Shown here: positions 18,171-27,755 of the stretch, in pieces
How the letters are laid out: each line of letters starts with the position of its first letter
Position numbering within the stretch: the first letter of the stretch is position 1
Assembly (NCBI RefSeq): GCF_016019955.1
Contig: NZ_JAECRZ010000002.1
Coordinates: forward strand, 62,001-126,000
Direction of reading: 5' to 3'
Source of the DNA: Thiosulfatihalobacter marinus
GTDB lineage: Bacteria > Pseudomonadota > Alphaproteobacteria > Rhodobacterales > Rhodobacteraceae
Length of the DNA stretch: 64,000 nt
Made by a program: the position numbers and the translations under genes
The notes under the pieces: generated by a model
What the model was told of the DNA's origin: nothing
Seen by the model: only the letters and a program-made list of their open reading frames with translations
The model's database searches: none

Positions 18171-19382
18171 TTAGACGCGTTCGATGATGGTGGCGGCCCC
18201 CATTCCAGAGGCGATACAAAGCGTCGCCAGGCCCACTTCCTTGTCCGAGCGTTCCAGCTCGTCCAGAAGGGTGCCGATGATGATCGCGCCCGTGGCCCCC
18301 AGCGGGTGGCCCATGGCGATAGAACCACCGTTGACGTTGACGAGTTCGGGGTCCACGTCGAACGCCTGTTGAAAACGCAACACGACCGAGGCGAAGGCTT
18401 CGTTGACCTCGAACAGGTCAATGTCGCCAATGGTCATGCCGCTATCGGCCAGGATCTTCTGCGTGGCCGGAACCGGACCGGTCAGCATGATCGTGGGATC
18501 GGTGCCGATCTTGCAGGTCTGGCGAATGCGGGCGCGCGGTTTCAGGCCGTATTTCTTGCCGAATTCCGCGTTGCCGACCAGCACACCCGCGGACCCGTCC
18601 ACGATGCCCGAGGAGTTGCCGGCGTGGTGGATGTGATTGATCTCTTCCAGATGCGGATATTTCATCAGCGCGATCTTGTCGAAACCGGGCATGACCTTGC
18701 CCATATCCTCGAACGAGGCCTTGAGGCTGCCGAGGCTTTGCATATCGGTGCCGGGGCGCATGTATTCGTCGTGCGCCAGGACAGGCAGGCCGTTGATGTC
18801 CCGCACGGTGATGATTGACCTTGCAAAACGGTTGTCATCCCAGGCTGCCTTGGCACGGCGCTGGGATTCCACCGCCAGCGCATCGGCCTGATCACGGGTG
18901 AATCCGTATTCGGTGGCGATGATGTCCGCCGAGATGCCTTGCGGGACAAAATAGCTGTCCATGGCCACCGACGGGTCAACCGCGACCGCCGCGCCGTCCG
19001 AGCCCATGGGCACGCGGCCCATCATTTCCACGCCACCGGCGATATAGGCATCGCCCGCGCCGCCCTTGACCTGGTTCGCGGCCAGGTTCACCGCTTCCAT
19101 TCCGCTTGCACAGAACCGGTTGATCGCCAGCCCCGGAATCGATTCATCCAGATCGGAGGCCATCACGGCAGTGCGCGCAAGGCAGCCACCCTGTTCCTTG
19201 ACCTGGGTTACATTTCCCCAGATCACGTCCTCGACAGCATGGCCGTCAAGCCCGTTGCGTTCTTTCAGCGCGTTCAGCACATTGGCCGACAGGCGCACCG
19301 ATGTGACTTCGTGCAGGGCGCCATCCTTGCGGCCTTTGCCGCGCGGGGTGCGCACGGCGTCATAGATATATGCTTCGGTCAT
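18171..19382 (-). CDS. fadA: Acetyl-CoA C-acyltransferase (3-ketoacyl-CoA thiolase)
   Basis: Thiolytic cleavage of 3-ketoacyl-CoA to acetyl-CoA, the last beta-oxidation step. The 403 residues show the nucleophile Cys in [11 protein letters not shown] (about residue 91), the catalytic His in [16 protein letters not shown] and the second Cys in LCIASGMG. I choose the ATG at 19382 ([13 protein letters not shown]): AAGGAG is six bases upstream. The ATG at 19388 abuts the ribosome site with no spacing. Genes for the NTF2-like protein and FadJ follow on the same strand. Confidence 0.92.
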   Translation of the reverse strand: MTEAYIYDAVRTPRGKGRKDGALHEVTSVRLSANVLNALKERNGLDGHAVEDVIWGNVTQVKEQGGCLARTAVMASDLDESIPGLAINRFCASGMEAVNLAANQVKGGAGDAYIAGGVEMMGRVPMGSDGAAVAVDPSVAMDSYFVPQGISADIIATEYGFTRDQADALAVESQRRAKAAWDDNRFARSIITVRDINGLPVLAHDEYMRPGTDMQSLGSLKASFEDMGKVMPGFDKIALMKYPHLEEINHIHHAGNSSGIVDGSAGVLVGNAEFGKKYGLKPRARIRQTCKIGTDPTIMLTGPVPATQKILADSGMTIGDIDLFEVNEAFASVVLRFQQAFDVDPELVNVNGGSIAMGHPLGATGAIIIGTLLDELERSDKEVGLATLCIASGMGAATIIERV

Positions 19383-19396
19383 TTGCATCTCCTTGA

Positions 19397-20035
19397 TCAG
19401 GCGCGGTCCGCTGGGGAGCCGGGCATCAGGTCATAGGGGTGTTTCCACCCCGGCGTTTCTTGAATGTTGGTCAGCCAACGGTCGATATTGGGCCAGTCGG
19501 CGCGATTGAACCCGAAGGGTTCGTCATAGAACAGATATCCGCAGCAGGTCAGGTCGGCGTTGGTCATGCCATCGCCCACGATCCAGTCACGTCCCTGAAG
19601 ATGCTTGTCCAGAATTGCATATGCGCCCTTCAGTCGTCCGAGATTGAACGCGATAACCTCTTGGGGCTGCTTGTCCTCGGGAAGGAAATTCATCAGGAAC
19701 CGCGTCATACCGGCCATGGAGCTGAGTTTGTGGTTATCCCACAATTGCCAGCGCAGAATTTCGCGCGCCTCGGCCTTGTCCTTGCCGCCGAACCTGCCGG
19801 ATTTTTCGGACACGTAACCCTGGATGATCGCCGATTGCGTCAAGGTGATGTTGCCATCGACAAGCACCGGGGCCTCGCCCATTTCGTTGACGGTTTCGCG
19901 GTATTCCGGGCTGCGGGTCTGGCCGGCGAAGAAATCGACCTTGACCGGCGTCCAGTCCAGTCCGCTGAGTTCAAGCGCCAATGCGGCCTTGTATGAATGG
20001 CCGGATTCCCCAAAGCAGTAGAGTTTGATCGTCAT
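19397..20035 (-). CDS. Glutathione S-transferase family protein
   Basis: Cytosolic GST fold of 212 residues: thioredoxin-like N-terminal domain beginning TIKLYCFGESGHSYKAALAL, with the cis-Pro and substrate Glu/Ser region EAPVLVDGNITLTQSAII, then an all-helical C-terminal domain. The N-terminal SGHSYK suggests a serine in the position that activates glutathione. It lies 14 bases upstream of the thiolase gene on the same strand and may lead that operon. The substrate is unknown. Confidence 0.82.
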   Translation of the reverse strand: MTIKLYCFGESGHSYKAALALELSGLDWTPVKVDFFAGQTRSPEYRETVNEMGEAPVLVDGNITLTQSAIIQGYVSEKSGRFGGKDKAEAREILRWQLWDNHKLSSMAGMTRFLMNFLPEDKQPQEVIAFNLGRLKGAYAILDKHLQGRDWIVGDGMTNADLTCCGYLFYDEPFGFNRADWPNIDRWLTNIQETPGWKHPYDLMPGSPADRA

Positions 20036-20062
20036 CGTTGCCTCCCTGTGGCTGATGTCGGA

Positions 20063-20114
20063 GCGGGGGTTTCACACCCCCGCACCCCCGTGGAGTATTT
20101 TTGGCAAAATGAAG
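20063..20114 (+). repeat. Dispersed intergenic repeat, copy 3
   Basis: A hairpin (GCGGGGGTTTCACACCCCCGC) continues to CCCCGTGGAGTATTTTTGGC and AAAATGAAG. It lies just upstream of the minus-strand GST gene and faces copy 4 at 20266-20288. Confidence 0.72.
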
Positions 20115-20265
20115 CCATTTAGCCTTTACGCCCCATTAAGGTTGATGTGCTTCCATCTCCTGTACGGTACAGGCTGGAGAGCCGATGGCCGCGCAAGGTG
20201 AAGCTCTGCCGTCCCGCCCTGTATCCACTTGGAAACCGGGCCGGATGGCAGAGTGGACCTGTCTC

Positions 20266-20288
20266 TTCATTTTGCCGGAAATACTCTC
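20266..20288 (-). repeat. Dispersed intergenic repeat, copy 4 (core only)
   Basis: On the minus strand this reads AGAGTATTTCCGGCAAAATG, the same core as copies 1 and 3 but without the long GC hairpin. It faces copy 3 across about 150 bases. Confidence 0.65.
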
Positions 20289-20354
20289 GCCGAAGGCATC
20301 CAGCTCTCTCGCAAGGCGCGTCCAGTTGCGATGAATGGCTGCCTGTGATTTCAA

Positions 20355-20567
20355 TCACCGTTTCCGTTCCTCGAGTTCCGAGTTGAAGCGGCGCAGCCGA
20401 TTCCCGAGCTTTTCCGTGTCTGTCACTCCGTCGAAATTCTCGAACAGAAAAGAGAGAGCCTCGCCTTCGTCGAGACCTGCCGCCGACGCAAATTTGCGCA
20501 ATCCGCGATAACCGTCCTCGGTCATGGCGATCTGAAAGCGTCGGGTCAGGCGGAAACGTTTGGGCAT
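20355..20567 (-). CDS. Small basic protein, possible ribbon-helix-helix type
   Basis: A 70-residue protein, MPKRFRLTRRFQIAMTEDGY at the start, followed by a helix with LRKFASAAGLDEGEALSFLF and a charged C-terminal helix ending EERKR. The pattern beta strand, helix, helix with basic residues near the N-terminus is compatible with a ribbon-helix-helix DNA-binding fold, but I recognise no family. The ATG at 20567 follows GGAGG at good spacing. It lies 52 bases downstream of the acyl-CoA dehydrogenase gene on the same strand. Confidence 0.55.
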   Translation of the reverse strand: MPKRFRLTRRFQIAMTEDGYRGLRKFASAAGLDEGEALSFLFENFDGVTDTEKLGNRLRRFNSELEERKR

Positions 20568-20619
20568 CGGTCCTCCGGTAACGGTATCCGGGAAGGCGGG
20601 GCACACCCCGCCACCCCCT

Positions 20620-22395
20620 TTAGAATGCGTTGGCCTCCAGAGCCATCACTGTGTCCGCGCCCGTCTGGATGCGCGCCAGGTGCATGGCCGTCGCCGGAAG
20701 GCGGCGGGCCATGTAATAGCGCCCGGTTGCCAGCTTGGTCTCGTAGAACGCGGCGTCAGAGGTGCCATTGTCAAGCGCGGACGTGGCGGCCCGGGCCATC
20801 TGCGCCCACATCAGGCCCAGGCAGACATGCCCGAACAGATGCATGAAGTCATACGAGCCAGACAGCGCGTTATTGGGGTTCTTCATCCCGTTTTGCATGA
20901 AATACATACCCGCTGCCTGAAGATCCTTGGAGGCGGTTTTCAGTGGTTCGACGAAGTCTTTCAGCGCCTCGTTGTCACCATTTTCCTTGCAGAATGTCTT
21001 GACCACATCGAAAAAGGCCATGACGTGCTTGCCGCCATCCTGAGCCAGCTTGCGGCCTACGAGGTCGAGCGCCTGGACGCCATTCGCGCCTTCGTAGATC
21101 ATCGCGATGCGGGCGTCGCGGGTGAACTGGCTCATGCCGTGTTCTTCGATATAGCCGTGGCCGCCATAGACCTGCTGGGCCTGAACGGTCATGTCATAGC
21201 CTTCGTCGGTCAGAAAGCCCTTGATGACCGGGGTCATCAGCGAGATCAGCCCGTCGGCATCCTTGTCGCCCTTGCGATGGGCGGCGTCGATCAGCGTTGC
21301 CCCCCAAAGGATAAAGGCGCGTGCGCCTTCGGCAAAGCTCTTCTGGTCCATCAGGGAACGACGGATATCGGGATGCACGATCAAAGGATCGGCTGGCCCG
21401 TCCGGGTTTTCGGTGCCGGTTACGGCGCGGCCTTGCAGGCGGTCCCTGGCATAGGCGGCGGCGTTCTGATACGCGACTTCGGCGGCCGCCAGCCCCTGCA
21501 TTCCCACGCCGATACGCGCTTCGTTCATCATGGTGAACATGGCGCGCATGCCTTTGTGTTCTTCACCCAGAAGATAGCCTTCGGCCTCGTCATAGTTCAG
21601 CACGCAGGTCGAGTTGCCGTGGATGCCCATCTTTTTCTCGATATTGCCCACCGATACGCCGTTGCGCGCGCCGATATTGCCATCGTCATCCACCTTGAAC
21701 TTGGGCACGATGAACAGCGACACCCCCTTGATGCCCTCGGGGCCGCCGGGGATCTTGGCGAGCACCAGATGGACGATATTGTCGGCCATGTCGTGATCGC
21801 CCGCCGAGATAAAGATCTTCTGGCCGGAAACCTTGTAGGTGCCGTTGGCCTGCGGCTCGGCCTTGGTGCGCATCAGCCCCAGATCCGTGCCGCAATGCGG
21901 TTCGGTCAGGTTCATGGTGCCGGTCCACTCGCAGGACACCATCTTCGGCAGCCATTTGTTTTTCTGGTCTTCGGTTCCGTGCGCCAGGATGGCCGACGCG
22001 GCGCCGTGGGTCAGACCCTGGTACATGGTGAAGGCCTGGTTGGCCGAAGAGAACATCTCGCCCACGGCGGTGCCGAGTACATAGGGCATGTTCTGACCGC
22101 CATATTCTTCGGGCATGTCCAGCCCCGTCCAGCCGCCGTCCTTGACTTGCTCGAATGCCTCTTTGAAGCCGGTCGGCGTGTAGACGACACCGTTTTCCAG
22201 GCGGCAGCCTTCGCGATCGCCGATTTCGTTCAGCGGGGCCAGGACTTCGCCGGTCAGCTTGCCGGCCTCTTCCAGTACGGCATTGGTGAAATCGGCTTCC
22301 AGTTCATCATATCCGGGAATATCGGATCCCGAAATGTTCAGCACGTCGTGCAACACGAACTGCATGTCCTTGACGGGGGCGGTATAGGTGGGCAT
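20620..22395 (-). CDS. Long acyl-CoA dehydrogenase (FadE/DmdC-like subfamily)
   Basis: FAD enzyme that introduces the alpha-beta double bond in an acyl-CoA. At 591 residues it belongs to the long bacterial subfamily with an extra N-terminal segment and a C-terminal extension, which includes DmdC (methylmercaptopropionyl-CoA dehydrogenase) and fatty acyl-CoA dehydrogenases. Motifs include [20 protein letters not shown] at the flavin site and the C-terminal [20 protein letters not shown] and [16 protein letters not shown]. The nearby fadA/fadJ genes favour a fatty acyl substrate, but DMSP-type substrates are possible. Two MerR regulators lie directly upstream. Confidence 0.85.
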   Translation of the reverse strand: MPTYTAPVKDMQFVLHDVLNISGSDIPGYDELEADFTNAVLEEAGKLTGEVLAPLNEIGDREGCRLENGVVYTPTGFKEAFEQVKDGGWTGLDMPEEYGGQNMPYVLGTAVGEMFSSANQAFTMYQGLTHGAASAILAHGTEDQKNKWLPKMVSCEWTGTMNLTEPHCGTDLGLMRTKAEPQANGTYKVSGQKIFISAGDHDMADNIVHLVLAKIPGGPEGIKGVSLFIVPKFKVDDDGNIGARNGVSVGNIEKKMGIHGNSTCVLNYDEAEGYLLGEEHKGMRAMFTMMNEARIGVGMQGLAAAEVAYQNAAAYARDRLQGRAVTGTENPDGPADPLIVHPDIRRSLMDQKSFAEGARAFILWGATLIDAAHRKGDKDADGLISLMTPVIKGFLTDEGYDMTVQAQQVYGGHGYIEEHGMSQFTRDARIAMIYEGANGVQALDLVGRKLAQDGGKHVMAFFDVVKTFCKENGDNEALKDFVEPLKTASKDLQAAGMYFMQNGMKNPNNALSGSYDFMHLFGHVCLGLMWAQMARAATSALDNGTSDAAFYETKLATGRYYMARRLPATAMHLARIQTGADTVMALEANAF

Positions 22396-22423
22396 CAGGT
22401 CTCTTCCCTTGACTTGGTCTGAA

Positions 22424-22825
22424 TTACTCGGCGGCTTTTTTCTCGTCGGTCAGCGAGGTGAGAATCTTTTCTCCCCATTTGAGTTGTTCGCGCAGATCGT
22501 CGATCGCCTCGTTCAACTCGTCCCGCTGTTCCTCCATGTCTTGCAGGCGCTGCTGGGCCACCTCGTAGGTGCGTTGCAGCTGGGTCGCTTGCTGGTCTCC
22601 CATGTCGTAGAGATCGAGAAGCTGGCGGATCTCTTCGAGCGAGAAACCGAACCGTTTGCCGCGCAGGATCAGCTTGAGCCGGGCGCGGTCGCGTTTCGTG
22701 AACAGCCGTTTCTGGCCCTCTCGAACCGGGAACAGAAGTTCCTTGGATTCGTAAAACCGCAGCGTGCGTGGCGTCACATCATAGGTGTCGCACATCTCGC
22801 GGATGGTCAGCATTGTGTCGCTCAT
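22424..22825 (-). CDS. MerR-family transcriptional regulator 1
   Basis: Dimeric DNA-binding regulator of 133 residues: winged helix at the N-terminus ([20 protein letters not shown], then [20 protein letters not shown]) and a coiled-coil dimer helix with many Q/E/R residues (about 75-125). It lacks the cysteines of metal-sensing MerR proteins, so it fits the LiuR-like group that controls acyl-CoA or branched-chain catabolism. It lies 28 bases upstream of the acyl-CoA dehydrogenase on the same strand. A paralogue is 264 bases upstream. Confidence 0.85.
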   Translation of the reverse strand: MSDTMLTIREMCDTYDVTPRTLRFYESKELLFPVREGQKRLFTKRDRARLKLILRGKRFGFSLEEIRQLLDLYDMGDQQATQLQRTYEVAQQRLQDMEEQRDELNEAIDDLREQLKWGEKILTSLTDEKKAAE

Positions 22826-22891
22826 CGTCGTGTCCTCGATCTCGTCTGTTGAAAGACAAATTGGGAGATGCCCCGAGGGTTACAATAGTGC

Positions 22892-22907
22892 TTGACGTTG
22901 ACGTAAG
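22892..22907. promoter_or_regulatory. LiuR/MerR-like operator upstream of the MerR–acyl-CoA dehydrogenase genes
   Basis: TTGACGTTGACGTAAG fits the TTnACGTnnACGTnAA palindrome associated with alphaproteobacterial LiuR (MerR family), apart from the final base. A second imperfect site, GACGTTGCGTC, follows at 22911-22921. The positions are about 70-100 bases upstream of the 22825 start, as expected for a MerR-controlled promoter. Confidence 0.5.
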
Positions 22908-23089
22908 TAAGACGTTGCGTCACTTTCCGGGCGGATCCCAAGGCAGCGGATCATCGCCGATTTTCGGCCGGGATACCGCCCCAGGCCCTTGAAAACCGGG
23001 GCGTATCGCAAAAGCGGCACGGCCGGGGGCATGTCCCGGGTGCAGGATCAAAGTTTCGTGACGCTGCGTATTTTTTCGTCAGCCGCGGT

Positions 23090-23467
23090 TCAGCTGGTGC
23101 CCGAAAGCACGCTGACGGTTTCGTCGCGCAGCTTTTTCAATTCGGCCATGGCCTCGTCAAGTTGGGTGCGCTGTTCGACCAGTTCGGCATATTGCCGGTC
23201 CGCCATTTCGACAAAGGCGCGCATCTGGGCCTCGGTGCCTTCGTTCTCGTAGATCAAAAGCCATTGGCGGATGTCTTCCAGCTTGATCCCGAATTTGCGT
23301 CCGCGCATGACCAGCGTCATGCGCGCCACTTCGCGCGGGCCGAAATACCTGGATCTGCCTTCGCGGTCAGGTTGCAGGAGTTCGATATATTCGTAGTAAC
23401 GCAACGTCCTGGGCGTGACATCGAATCGCGCGCACATTTCCTTGAAAGACAGGCGAGTGTCGGACAT
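23090..23467 (-). CDS. MerR-family transcriptional regulator 2
   Basis: A 125-residue regulator paralogous to the one at 22424-22825: [20 protein letters not shown], wing region YFGPREVARMTLVMRGRKFG and a C-terminal coiled coil. No metal-binding cysteines are evident. The two proteins share the opening MSDT and most of the HTH, so they arose by duplication, yet their dimer helices differ. It may regulate itself or the acyl-CoA dehydrogenase genes downstream. Confidence 0.85.
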   Translation of the reverse strand: MSDTRLSFKEMCARFDVTPRTLRYYEYIELLQPDREGRSRYFGPREVARMTLVMRGRKFGIKLEDIRQWLLIYENEGTEAQMRAFVEMADRQYAELVEQRTQLDEAMAELKKLRDETVSVLSGTS

Positions 23468-23585
23468 CTGGCAGTTCTCCCTTGTCCTGAAAACTTATGT
23501 CGCATCCGCAGCAAGGGCAACCGCCCCCTTGCCCCCGAGACAATTTGGCGATCATAAATACCGTTGAACCATAGCGGAGCGGAAC

Positions 23586-24008
23586 ATGACCCCCGACAAG
23601 TCCCGGATTGCGGAGCAATTCATCAATGCGATTCCGCACTGCAAGGCGCTGAACATGAAGCTGACGCATATCGGTGACGGTGTGGCGGAGATGAAGTTGC
23701 CCTATGATCTGCGCATCGTCGGCGATCCGGAAACCGGCGTTGTGCATGGCGGCGCCGTGTCGGCGCTGATGGACACGTGTTGTGGCGCGGCGGCGATGAG
23801 CCACCCGTCTTCCCCTTCGGGCACCGCCACGATCGATCTGCGCATCGATTATATGCGCGCGGCCACACCCGGCCAAGCCATTCGCACCCGTGCCGAGTGT
23901 TATCACATCACGCGCAGCGTCGCTTTCGTGCGGGCCACCGCGCTGGACGACGATACCAACGCGCCGGTGGCCACGGCCACAGGGGCCTTTACGGTGGAGG
24001 GGTTGTGA
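23586..24008 (+). CDS. PaaI-type hotdog thioesterase 1
   Basis: Probable acyl-CoA thioesterase of 140 residues. The hotdog core shows VVHGGAVSALMDTCCGAAA, where the HGG loop and following Asp/Thr form the active site in the PaaI family, then TIDLRIDYMRAATPGQ. The substrate is unknown. Its stop overlaps the start of the next gene by one base, and that gene encodes a second hotdog protein, so the two may work as a pair or heteromer. Confidence 0.82.
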   Translation: MTPDKSRIAEQFINAIPHCKALNMKLTHIGDGVAEMKLPYDLRIVGDPETGVVHGGAVSALMDTCCGAAAMSHPSSPSGTATIDLRIDYMRAATPGQAIRTRAECYHITRSVAFVRATALDDDTNAPVATATGAFTVEGL

Positions 24009-24529
24009 TGGCGCGCAAACGTCCCGAGCCCGTGCAGGTTGTCAAACAGCGGCGCGATGCCGCGTTGAATGCGCTGGTGCATGGCGTGCCCTACATTCAG
24101 TTCCTGGGGATCGACTTCGAAAGGCGCGGGGACGAGTTGACCGCGACATTGCCCTTTGACAACAAACTGATCGGAAACCCCATCCTGCCCGCCATCCACG
24201 GGGGTGTCACGGCGGGGTTTCTGGAAACGACGGCCGTGATCGGGCTGGCATGGTCGGTGCTGTGGGACGATATCGAGACCGGACGTGTCGACTCGGAAGA
24301 GTTGGCTGTCGGGTATCTGCCGCGTTTGCCCAAAACCATTGATTTCACGGTGGACTACCTGCGATCGGGATTGCCGCGCGATGCCTATGCGCGCGCGCGG
24401 GTGAACCGGTCGGGGCGGCGCTATGCGTCGGTGCATGTCGAGGCCTGGCAGGATCAGCGCGCCGTGCTGTTTGCCCAGGCGACGGGCCATTTCCTGATGC
24501 CCCGGCGCGACGACGGCGCGGATGGCTGA
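24008..24529 (+). CDS. PaaI-type hotdog thioesterase 2
   Basis: A 173-residue hotdog protein, related to its upstream neighbour but longer. The central helix segment reads AIHGGVTAGFLETTAV, with Glu where the first protein has Asp, and TIDFTVDYLRSGLPRD follows. Such changes can alter substrate or quaternary structure. The ATG at 24008 overlaps the upstream stop by one base and its own end overlaps the MATE gene by eight bases, so the three genes form one operon. Confidence 0.8.
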   Translation: MARKRPEPVQVVKQRRDAALNALVHGVPYIQFLGIDFERRGDELTATLPFDNKLIGNPILPAIHGGVTAGFLETTAVIGLAWSVLWDDIETGRVDSEELAVGYLPRLPKTIDFTVDYLRSGLPRDAYARARVNRSGRRYASVHVEAWQDQRAVLFAQATGHFLMPRRDDGADG

Positions 24530-25841
24530 GGTCAGCGCCGTCACGCATCGCCGCGTGTTGGGCAATGCGTTGCCGATTGTTCTGTCCAATGCCACCGTGC
24601 CGATTCTGGGCGCGGTGGATACCGGGGTTGTCGGCCAGTTGGGCGAGGCCGCGCCGATAGGTGCCGTGGGTATCGGCGCGATCATCCTGTCCGCGCTTTA
24701 CTGGATCTTCGGTTTTCTGCGCATGGGCACGACCGGGATGACCAGCCAGGCGCATGGCGCGGGGCTCAGAGGCGAGGTCGCGGCGCTTCTGGTGCGCGCA
24801 CTGATAGTGGGATTGGCCGCCGGCATTGTGGTCATCGCGCTTCAGGCGGTGTTGTTTCGCGGTGCGTTCCTTTTGTCCCCGGCAAGCGCCGAAGTCGAGG
24901 GGATGGCGCGTGACTACCTGGCCGTTCGGGTCTGGTCCGCCCCTGCCGCTATCGGGCTGTATGGCCTGACCGGCTGGTTGATCGCGCTGGAGCGGGCCCG
25001 CGCGGTTCTGGTGGTGCAGGTCTGGATGAACGGGCTCAATATCCTGCTGGACCTGTGGTTCGTTCTGGGGCTGGGCTGGGGCGTGGAGGGCGTGGCCCTG
25101 GCCACATTCCTTGCGGAATGGAGCGGGTTTGCGCTGGCCTTGTGGTTGTGCCGCGGCGCGTTTGCACAGCCCGCCTGGCGGGACTGGCCGCGCATGTTCG
25201 ACAAGCGGCGGCTGAAGCGAATGGCCGCTGTCAACGGCGATATCCTGCTGCGTTCTTTGATGTTGCAGGCCATTTTCGTGTCGTTTCTGTTCCTGGGGGC
25301 GGATTTTGGCGATGTTGCGCTGGCCGCAAACCAGGTGCTGTTGCAGTTCCTGCATATCACCGCCTATGCGCTGGACGGGTTTGCCTTTGCGGTCGAGGCG
25401 CTTGTCGGGCAGGCGCTGGGCGCGCGCGACCGGGCCGGATTGCGGCGTGCGGCGGTGCTGTCCAGCCTTTGGTCGCTGGCGTGTGTTGTAATCCTGTCGC
25501 TGGGATTTGCGCTGGCGGGCGGGGCGATCATTGATCTGATGACCACGGCGCCGGACGTGCGCCTTTCGGCGCGCGATTACCTGCCCTATATGGTTGCCGC
25601 GCCGGTGTTGGGGGTGGCCAGCTGGATGCTGGACGGGATTTTCATCGGGGCCACACAGAGCCGCGAGATGCGCAACATGATGGGCCTGTCGCTTCTGGTG
25701 TATGTGGTGGCGGTGGCTGTCCTGGTGCCTGTATTTGGCAATCACGGGCTTTGGGCGGCGTTGCTGATCAGTTTTGTCGCGCGTGGGGTGACGCTTGGCT
25801 GGCGCTATCCCCGTCTGGAGGCGCTGGCGGACAGGGCGTGA
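24522..25841 (+). CDS. MATE-family efflux transporter (DinF-like)
   Basis: Cation-coupled multidrug or toxin exporter of the inner membrane. The 439 residues have about 12 hydrophobic helices in two MATE repeats. The N-terminal VLSNATVPILGAVDTGVVGQ is typical of the DinF group. The substrate is not predictable. It is the last gene of the thioesterase operon. The gene ends directly at repeat copy 5. Confidence 0.88.
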   Translation: MAEVSAVTHRRVLGNALPIVLSNATVPILGAVDTGVVGQLGEAAPIGAVGIGAIILSALYWIFGFLRMGTTGMTSQAHGAGLRGEVAALLVRALIVGLAAGIVVIALQAVLFRGAFLLSPASAEVEGMARDYLAVRVWSAPAAIGLYGLTGWLIALERARAVLVVQVWMNGLNILLDLWFVLGLGWGVEGVALATFLAEWSGFALALWLCRGAFAQPAWRDWPRMFDKRRLKRMAAVNGDILLRSLMLQAIFVSFLFLGADFGDVALAANQVLLQFLHITAYALDGFAFAVEALVGQALGARDRAGLRRAAVLSSLWSLACVVILSLGFALAGGAIIDLMTTAPDVRLSARDYLPYMVAAPVLGVASWMLDGIFIGATQSREMRNMMGLSLLVYVVAVAVLVPVFGNHGLWAALLISFVARGVTLGWRYPRLEALADRA

Positions 25842-25900
25842 GGGGGCGCTGCCCCCGCCGCCTGCGGCGACTCCCCCGGGATATTTGGGGCCAAAAGAAG
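25842..25900 (+). repeat. Dispersed intergenic repeat, copy 5
   Basis: It starts right after the MATE stop with a hairpin (GGGGGCGCTGCCCCC, CCGCCTGCGGCG) and continues into the core GGGATATTTGGGGCCAAAAG. It separates the MATE gene from the convergent arsC-like gene and could act as a terminator. Confidence 0.72.
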
Positions 25901-25912
25901 AGAGGGCGGGGG

Positions 25913-26251
25913 TCAGAGGATTTCGAGCACCGCGTCCGGGGGGCGTCCGATCGCGGCCTTGCCATTGGCCAGGACGATCGGGCGTTCGATCAGGATCGGG
26001 TTGTCGACCATTGCCGCAAGCAGGGTGGCCTCGTCATCGGATAGGGAGAGCCCAAGTTCGCGAAAGCGCGCGTCCTTGGGGCGCATCATCCGGATCAGCG
26101 GAACACTCAACAGGGCCTGAACTTTCTTGATCTCGTCCGCGCGGGGCGCGTCTTCGAGGTACTTGCGGATTGTCACCGCGCCTTTTTCCTGAAGCAGGGC
26201 GAGGGTTTGGCGGGACTTTGAGCAGCGCGGATTGTGCCAGATGGTGATCAA
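25913..26251 (-). CDS. ArsC/YfgD-family thioredoxin-fold reductase
   Basis: A 112-residue glutaredoxin-coupled arsenate-reductase-like protein. [15 protein letters not shown] contains the family's single redox Cys with CxxS spacing, and [11 protein letters not shown] is the conserved substrate-binding segment. No other ars genes are present. It overlaps pyrD by four bases (ATGA), so its job may be a housekeeping redox role rather than arsenic resistance. Confidence 0.85.
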   Translation of the reverse strand: MITIWHNPRCSKSRQTLALLQEKGAVTIRKYLEDAPRADEIKKVQALLSVPLIRMMRPKDARFRELGLSLSDDEATLLAAMVDNPILIERPIVLANGKAAIGRPPDAVLEIL

Positions 26252-27306
26252 AGCCAGTCATCCCTTTTGCTGCCCACGGCCTGGGACACGTTTGCGAACC
26301 CGTCTTGCGCCAGCAGGCGATCCAGACCGGTGAGGATGTCGGTGGCCAGAGACAGGCCGCCATAGACAAGCGCCGTGTAAAGCTGCACAGCCGTTGCCCC
26401 GGCGCAGATCTTGGCATAGGCGTCCTCGGCGGAGCCGATCCCGCCAACGCCGATCAGGGGCAGGCGGGTTTCGGTCAGCTGGCTCATCCGGGCCAGCACC
26501 CTGGTTGACCTGGCAAAGAGCGGTTTGCCCGACAATCCGCCGGGCTCGTCCCGGTGCGGGCTGGCCAGCCCTTCGCGTGAAAGGGTGGTGTTGGTGGCGA
26601 TGAGTCCATCGATGCCGGTTTCCAGCGCCACTTCGGCAATGTCGCCCAGTTCGGTATCGGTGAGATCGGGGGCGATTTTCAGAAAGACCGGGATTGGTTT
26701 GGCCAATGTGTTGCGCGTGTCCATCACCCCGTTGAGCAGAGCTGTCAGGGCCGATTTTCCCTGTAAGTCCCGCAGTTTTTCAGTGTTTGGTGAACTGACG
26801 TTGACCGTGGCGAAATCCAGCGAGGCGCCACAATGGGCCAGCACACGAGCAAAATCGGCGGCCCGGTCCGTGCTGTCCTTGTTGGCGCCGAGGTTCAGGC
26901 CGATCACCGCGTGGGGGGGGCGGTTTGCAAGGCGCGCGCCGATTGTCTCCATACCGTCATTGTTGAACCCGAACCGGTTGATTGCCGCGCCGTCCTGGCT
27001 CAGCCGGAACAGGCGCGGCCTGGGGTTGCCGGGCTGGGGACGCGGCGTGGCGGCGCCTGTTTCGAGGAAGCCGAAACCGGCGCGCGACAAGCCCTTGAGC
27101 GCGGTGGCGTTCTTGTCAAAGCCGGCGGCCAGGCCAACCGGGTTGGGCAGGGCGATCCCGGCCAGCGTGGTTTTGAGGCGCGCTGAGGTGATCGTGCCGG
27201 GCGCGGGGGCCAGCCCCAATTGCAGGGCCCGGATTGCCAGGCCATGCGCGGTCTCCGGATCGAGGTTGCGCAGGGCCTTCATGCCAAGGGTTTCGAGCGC
27301 CCTCAT
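26248..27306 (-). CDS. pyrD: Dihydroorotate dehydrogenase (quinone), class 2
   Basis: Membrane-associated FMN enzyme that oxidises dihydroorotate to orotate with quinone in pyrimidine synthesis. The 352 residues match class 2, with an N-terminal helical extension ([17 protein letters not shown]) that touches the membrane. [31 protein letters not shown] and [17 protein letters not shown] cover FMN and substrate contacts. It overlaps the arsC-like gene and the DUF952 gene by four bases each. Confidence 0.95.
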   Translation of the reverse strand: MRALETLGMKALRNLDPETAHGLAIRALQLGLAPAPGTITSARLKTTLAGIALPNPVGLAAGFDKNATALKGLSRAGFGFLETGAATPRPQPGNPRPRLFRLSQDGAAINRFGFNNDGMETIGARLANRPPHAVIGLNLGANKDSTDRAADFARVLAHCGASLDFATVNVSSPNTEKLRDLQGKSALTALLNGVMDTRNTLAKPIPVFLKIAPDLTDTELGDIAEVALETGIDGLIATNTTLSREGLASPHRDEPGGLSGKPLFARSTRVLARMSQLTETRLPLIGVGGIGSAEDAYAKICAGATAVQLYTALVYGGLSLATDILTGLDRLLAQDGFANVSQAVGSKRDDWL

Positions 27307-27644
27307 ATGCCCAGCCCTGCCGGGAAGCGATGCACGCCGTCAATCAGCGGCAGGGGCTGTGCCCACTGGACGTCGGACAGGCGCAACTCTCTGTAAAGGT
27401 GCGGGAACAGCGCGCCGCCCCGCGACGGCTCCCATTTGAGCGCATCGCCCAGGGGCGCGTCGTCAAGGCCCAGCAGGAACAGATCGTCCTGGCCCGCGAA
27501 ATGCCTGGCGGCGGTTTCGGCCACCTGCCCGGCGGTCGAAAGATGCACATACCCATCGGTCACATCTATCGGAGCGCCTTCGATGCGCCCCTCGGCGCGC
27601 AAAGTGGCCCATTCATGCGCCTGTAATATTTTAAAAACAGTCAT
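27303..27644 (-). CDS. DUF952 family protein
   Basis: Small cytosolic protein of 113 residues with unknown function. The start [12 protein letters not shown], then [20 protein letters not shown], and a C-terminal [13 protein letters not shown] are characteristic of DUF952. The ATG at 27644 is favoured over upstream in-frame starts, which would make the protein longer than the family. It leads the operon, overlapping pyrD by four bases. Confidence 0.85.
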   Translation of the reverse strand: MTVFKILQAHEWATLRAEGRIEGAPIDVTDGYVHLSTAGQVAETAARHFAGQDDLFLLGLDDAPLGDALKWEPSRGGALFPHLYRELRLSDVQWAQPLPLIDGVHRFPAGLGI

Positions 27645-27755
27645 AAAAGTGAAATGCATCGCGGGCGGTGCGAGGTCAAGCGGCTTAGGCTTTGACAGCC
27701 GGCCACTTTGAGGGGCACCATTTCGCAATAATAAATCAACAGAGAGGGGATTCTC

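Larger units (their letters stand above)
20036..20354. other. Intergenic region with two opposed repeats and a short palindrome
   Basis: This 319-bp gap holds repeat copies 3 and 4 in opposite orientations. Between them at 20159-20173 is the palindrome CCTGTAC-G-GTACAGG, which resembles a shortened lux box. No convincing gene is visible, and long frames crossing it on the minus strand continue into the gene at 20355-20567 in another frame. Confidence 0.5.

Noticed and set aside
16053-18818. 921-codon plus-strand open frame opposite fadJ and fadA
   Set aside because: It runs across three real minus-strand genes and their gaps, with no recognisable domain; antisense artefact of codon bias.
20560-22422. 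620-codon plus-strand open frame opposite the acyl-CoA dehydrogenase
   Set aside because: Antisense shadow; the minus-strand frame has clear acyl-CoA dehydrogenase motifs.
25913-26251. Arsenic-resistance locus
   Set aside because: Only an ArsC-fold gene is present, coupled to pyrD, without arsR, arsB or other ars genes.
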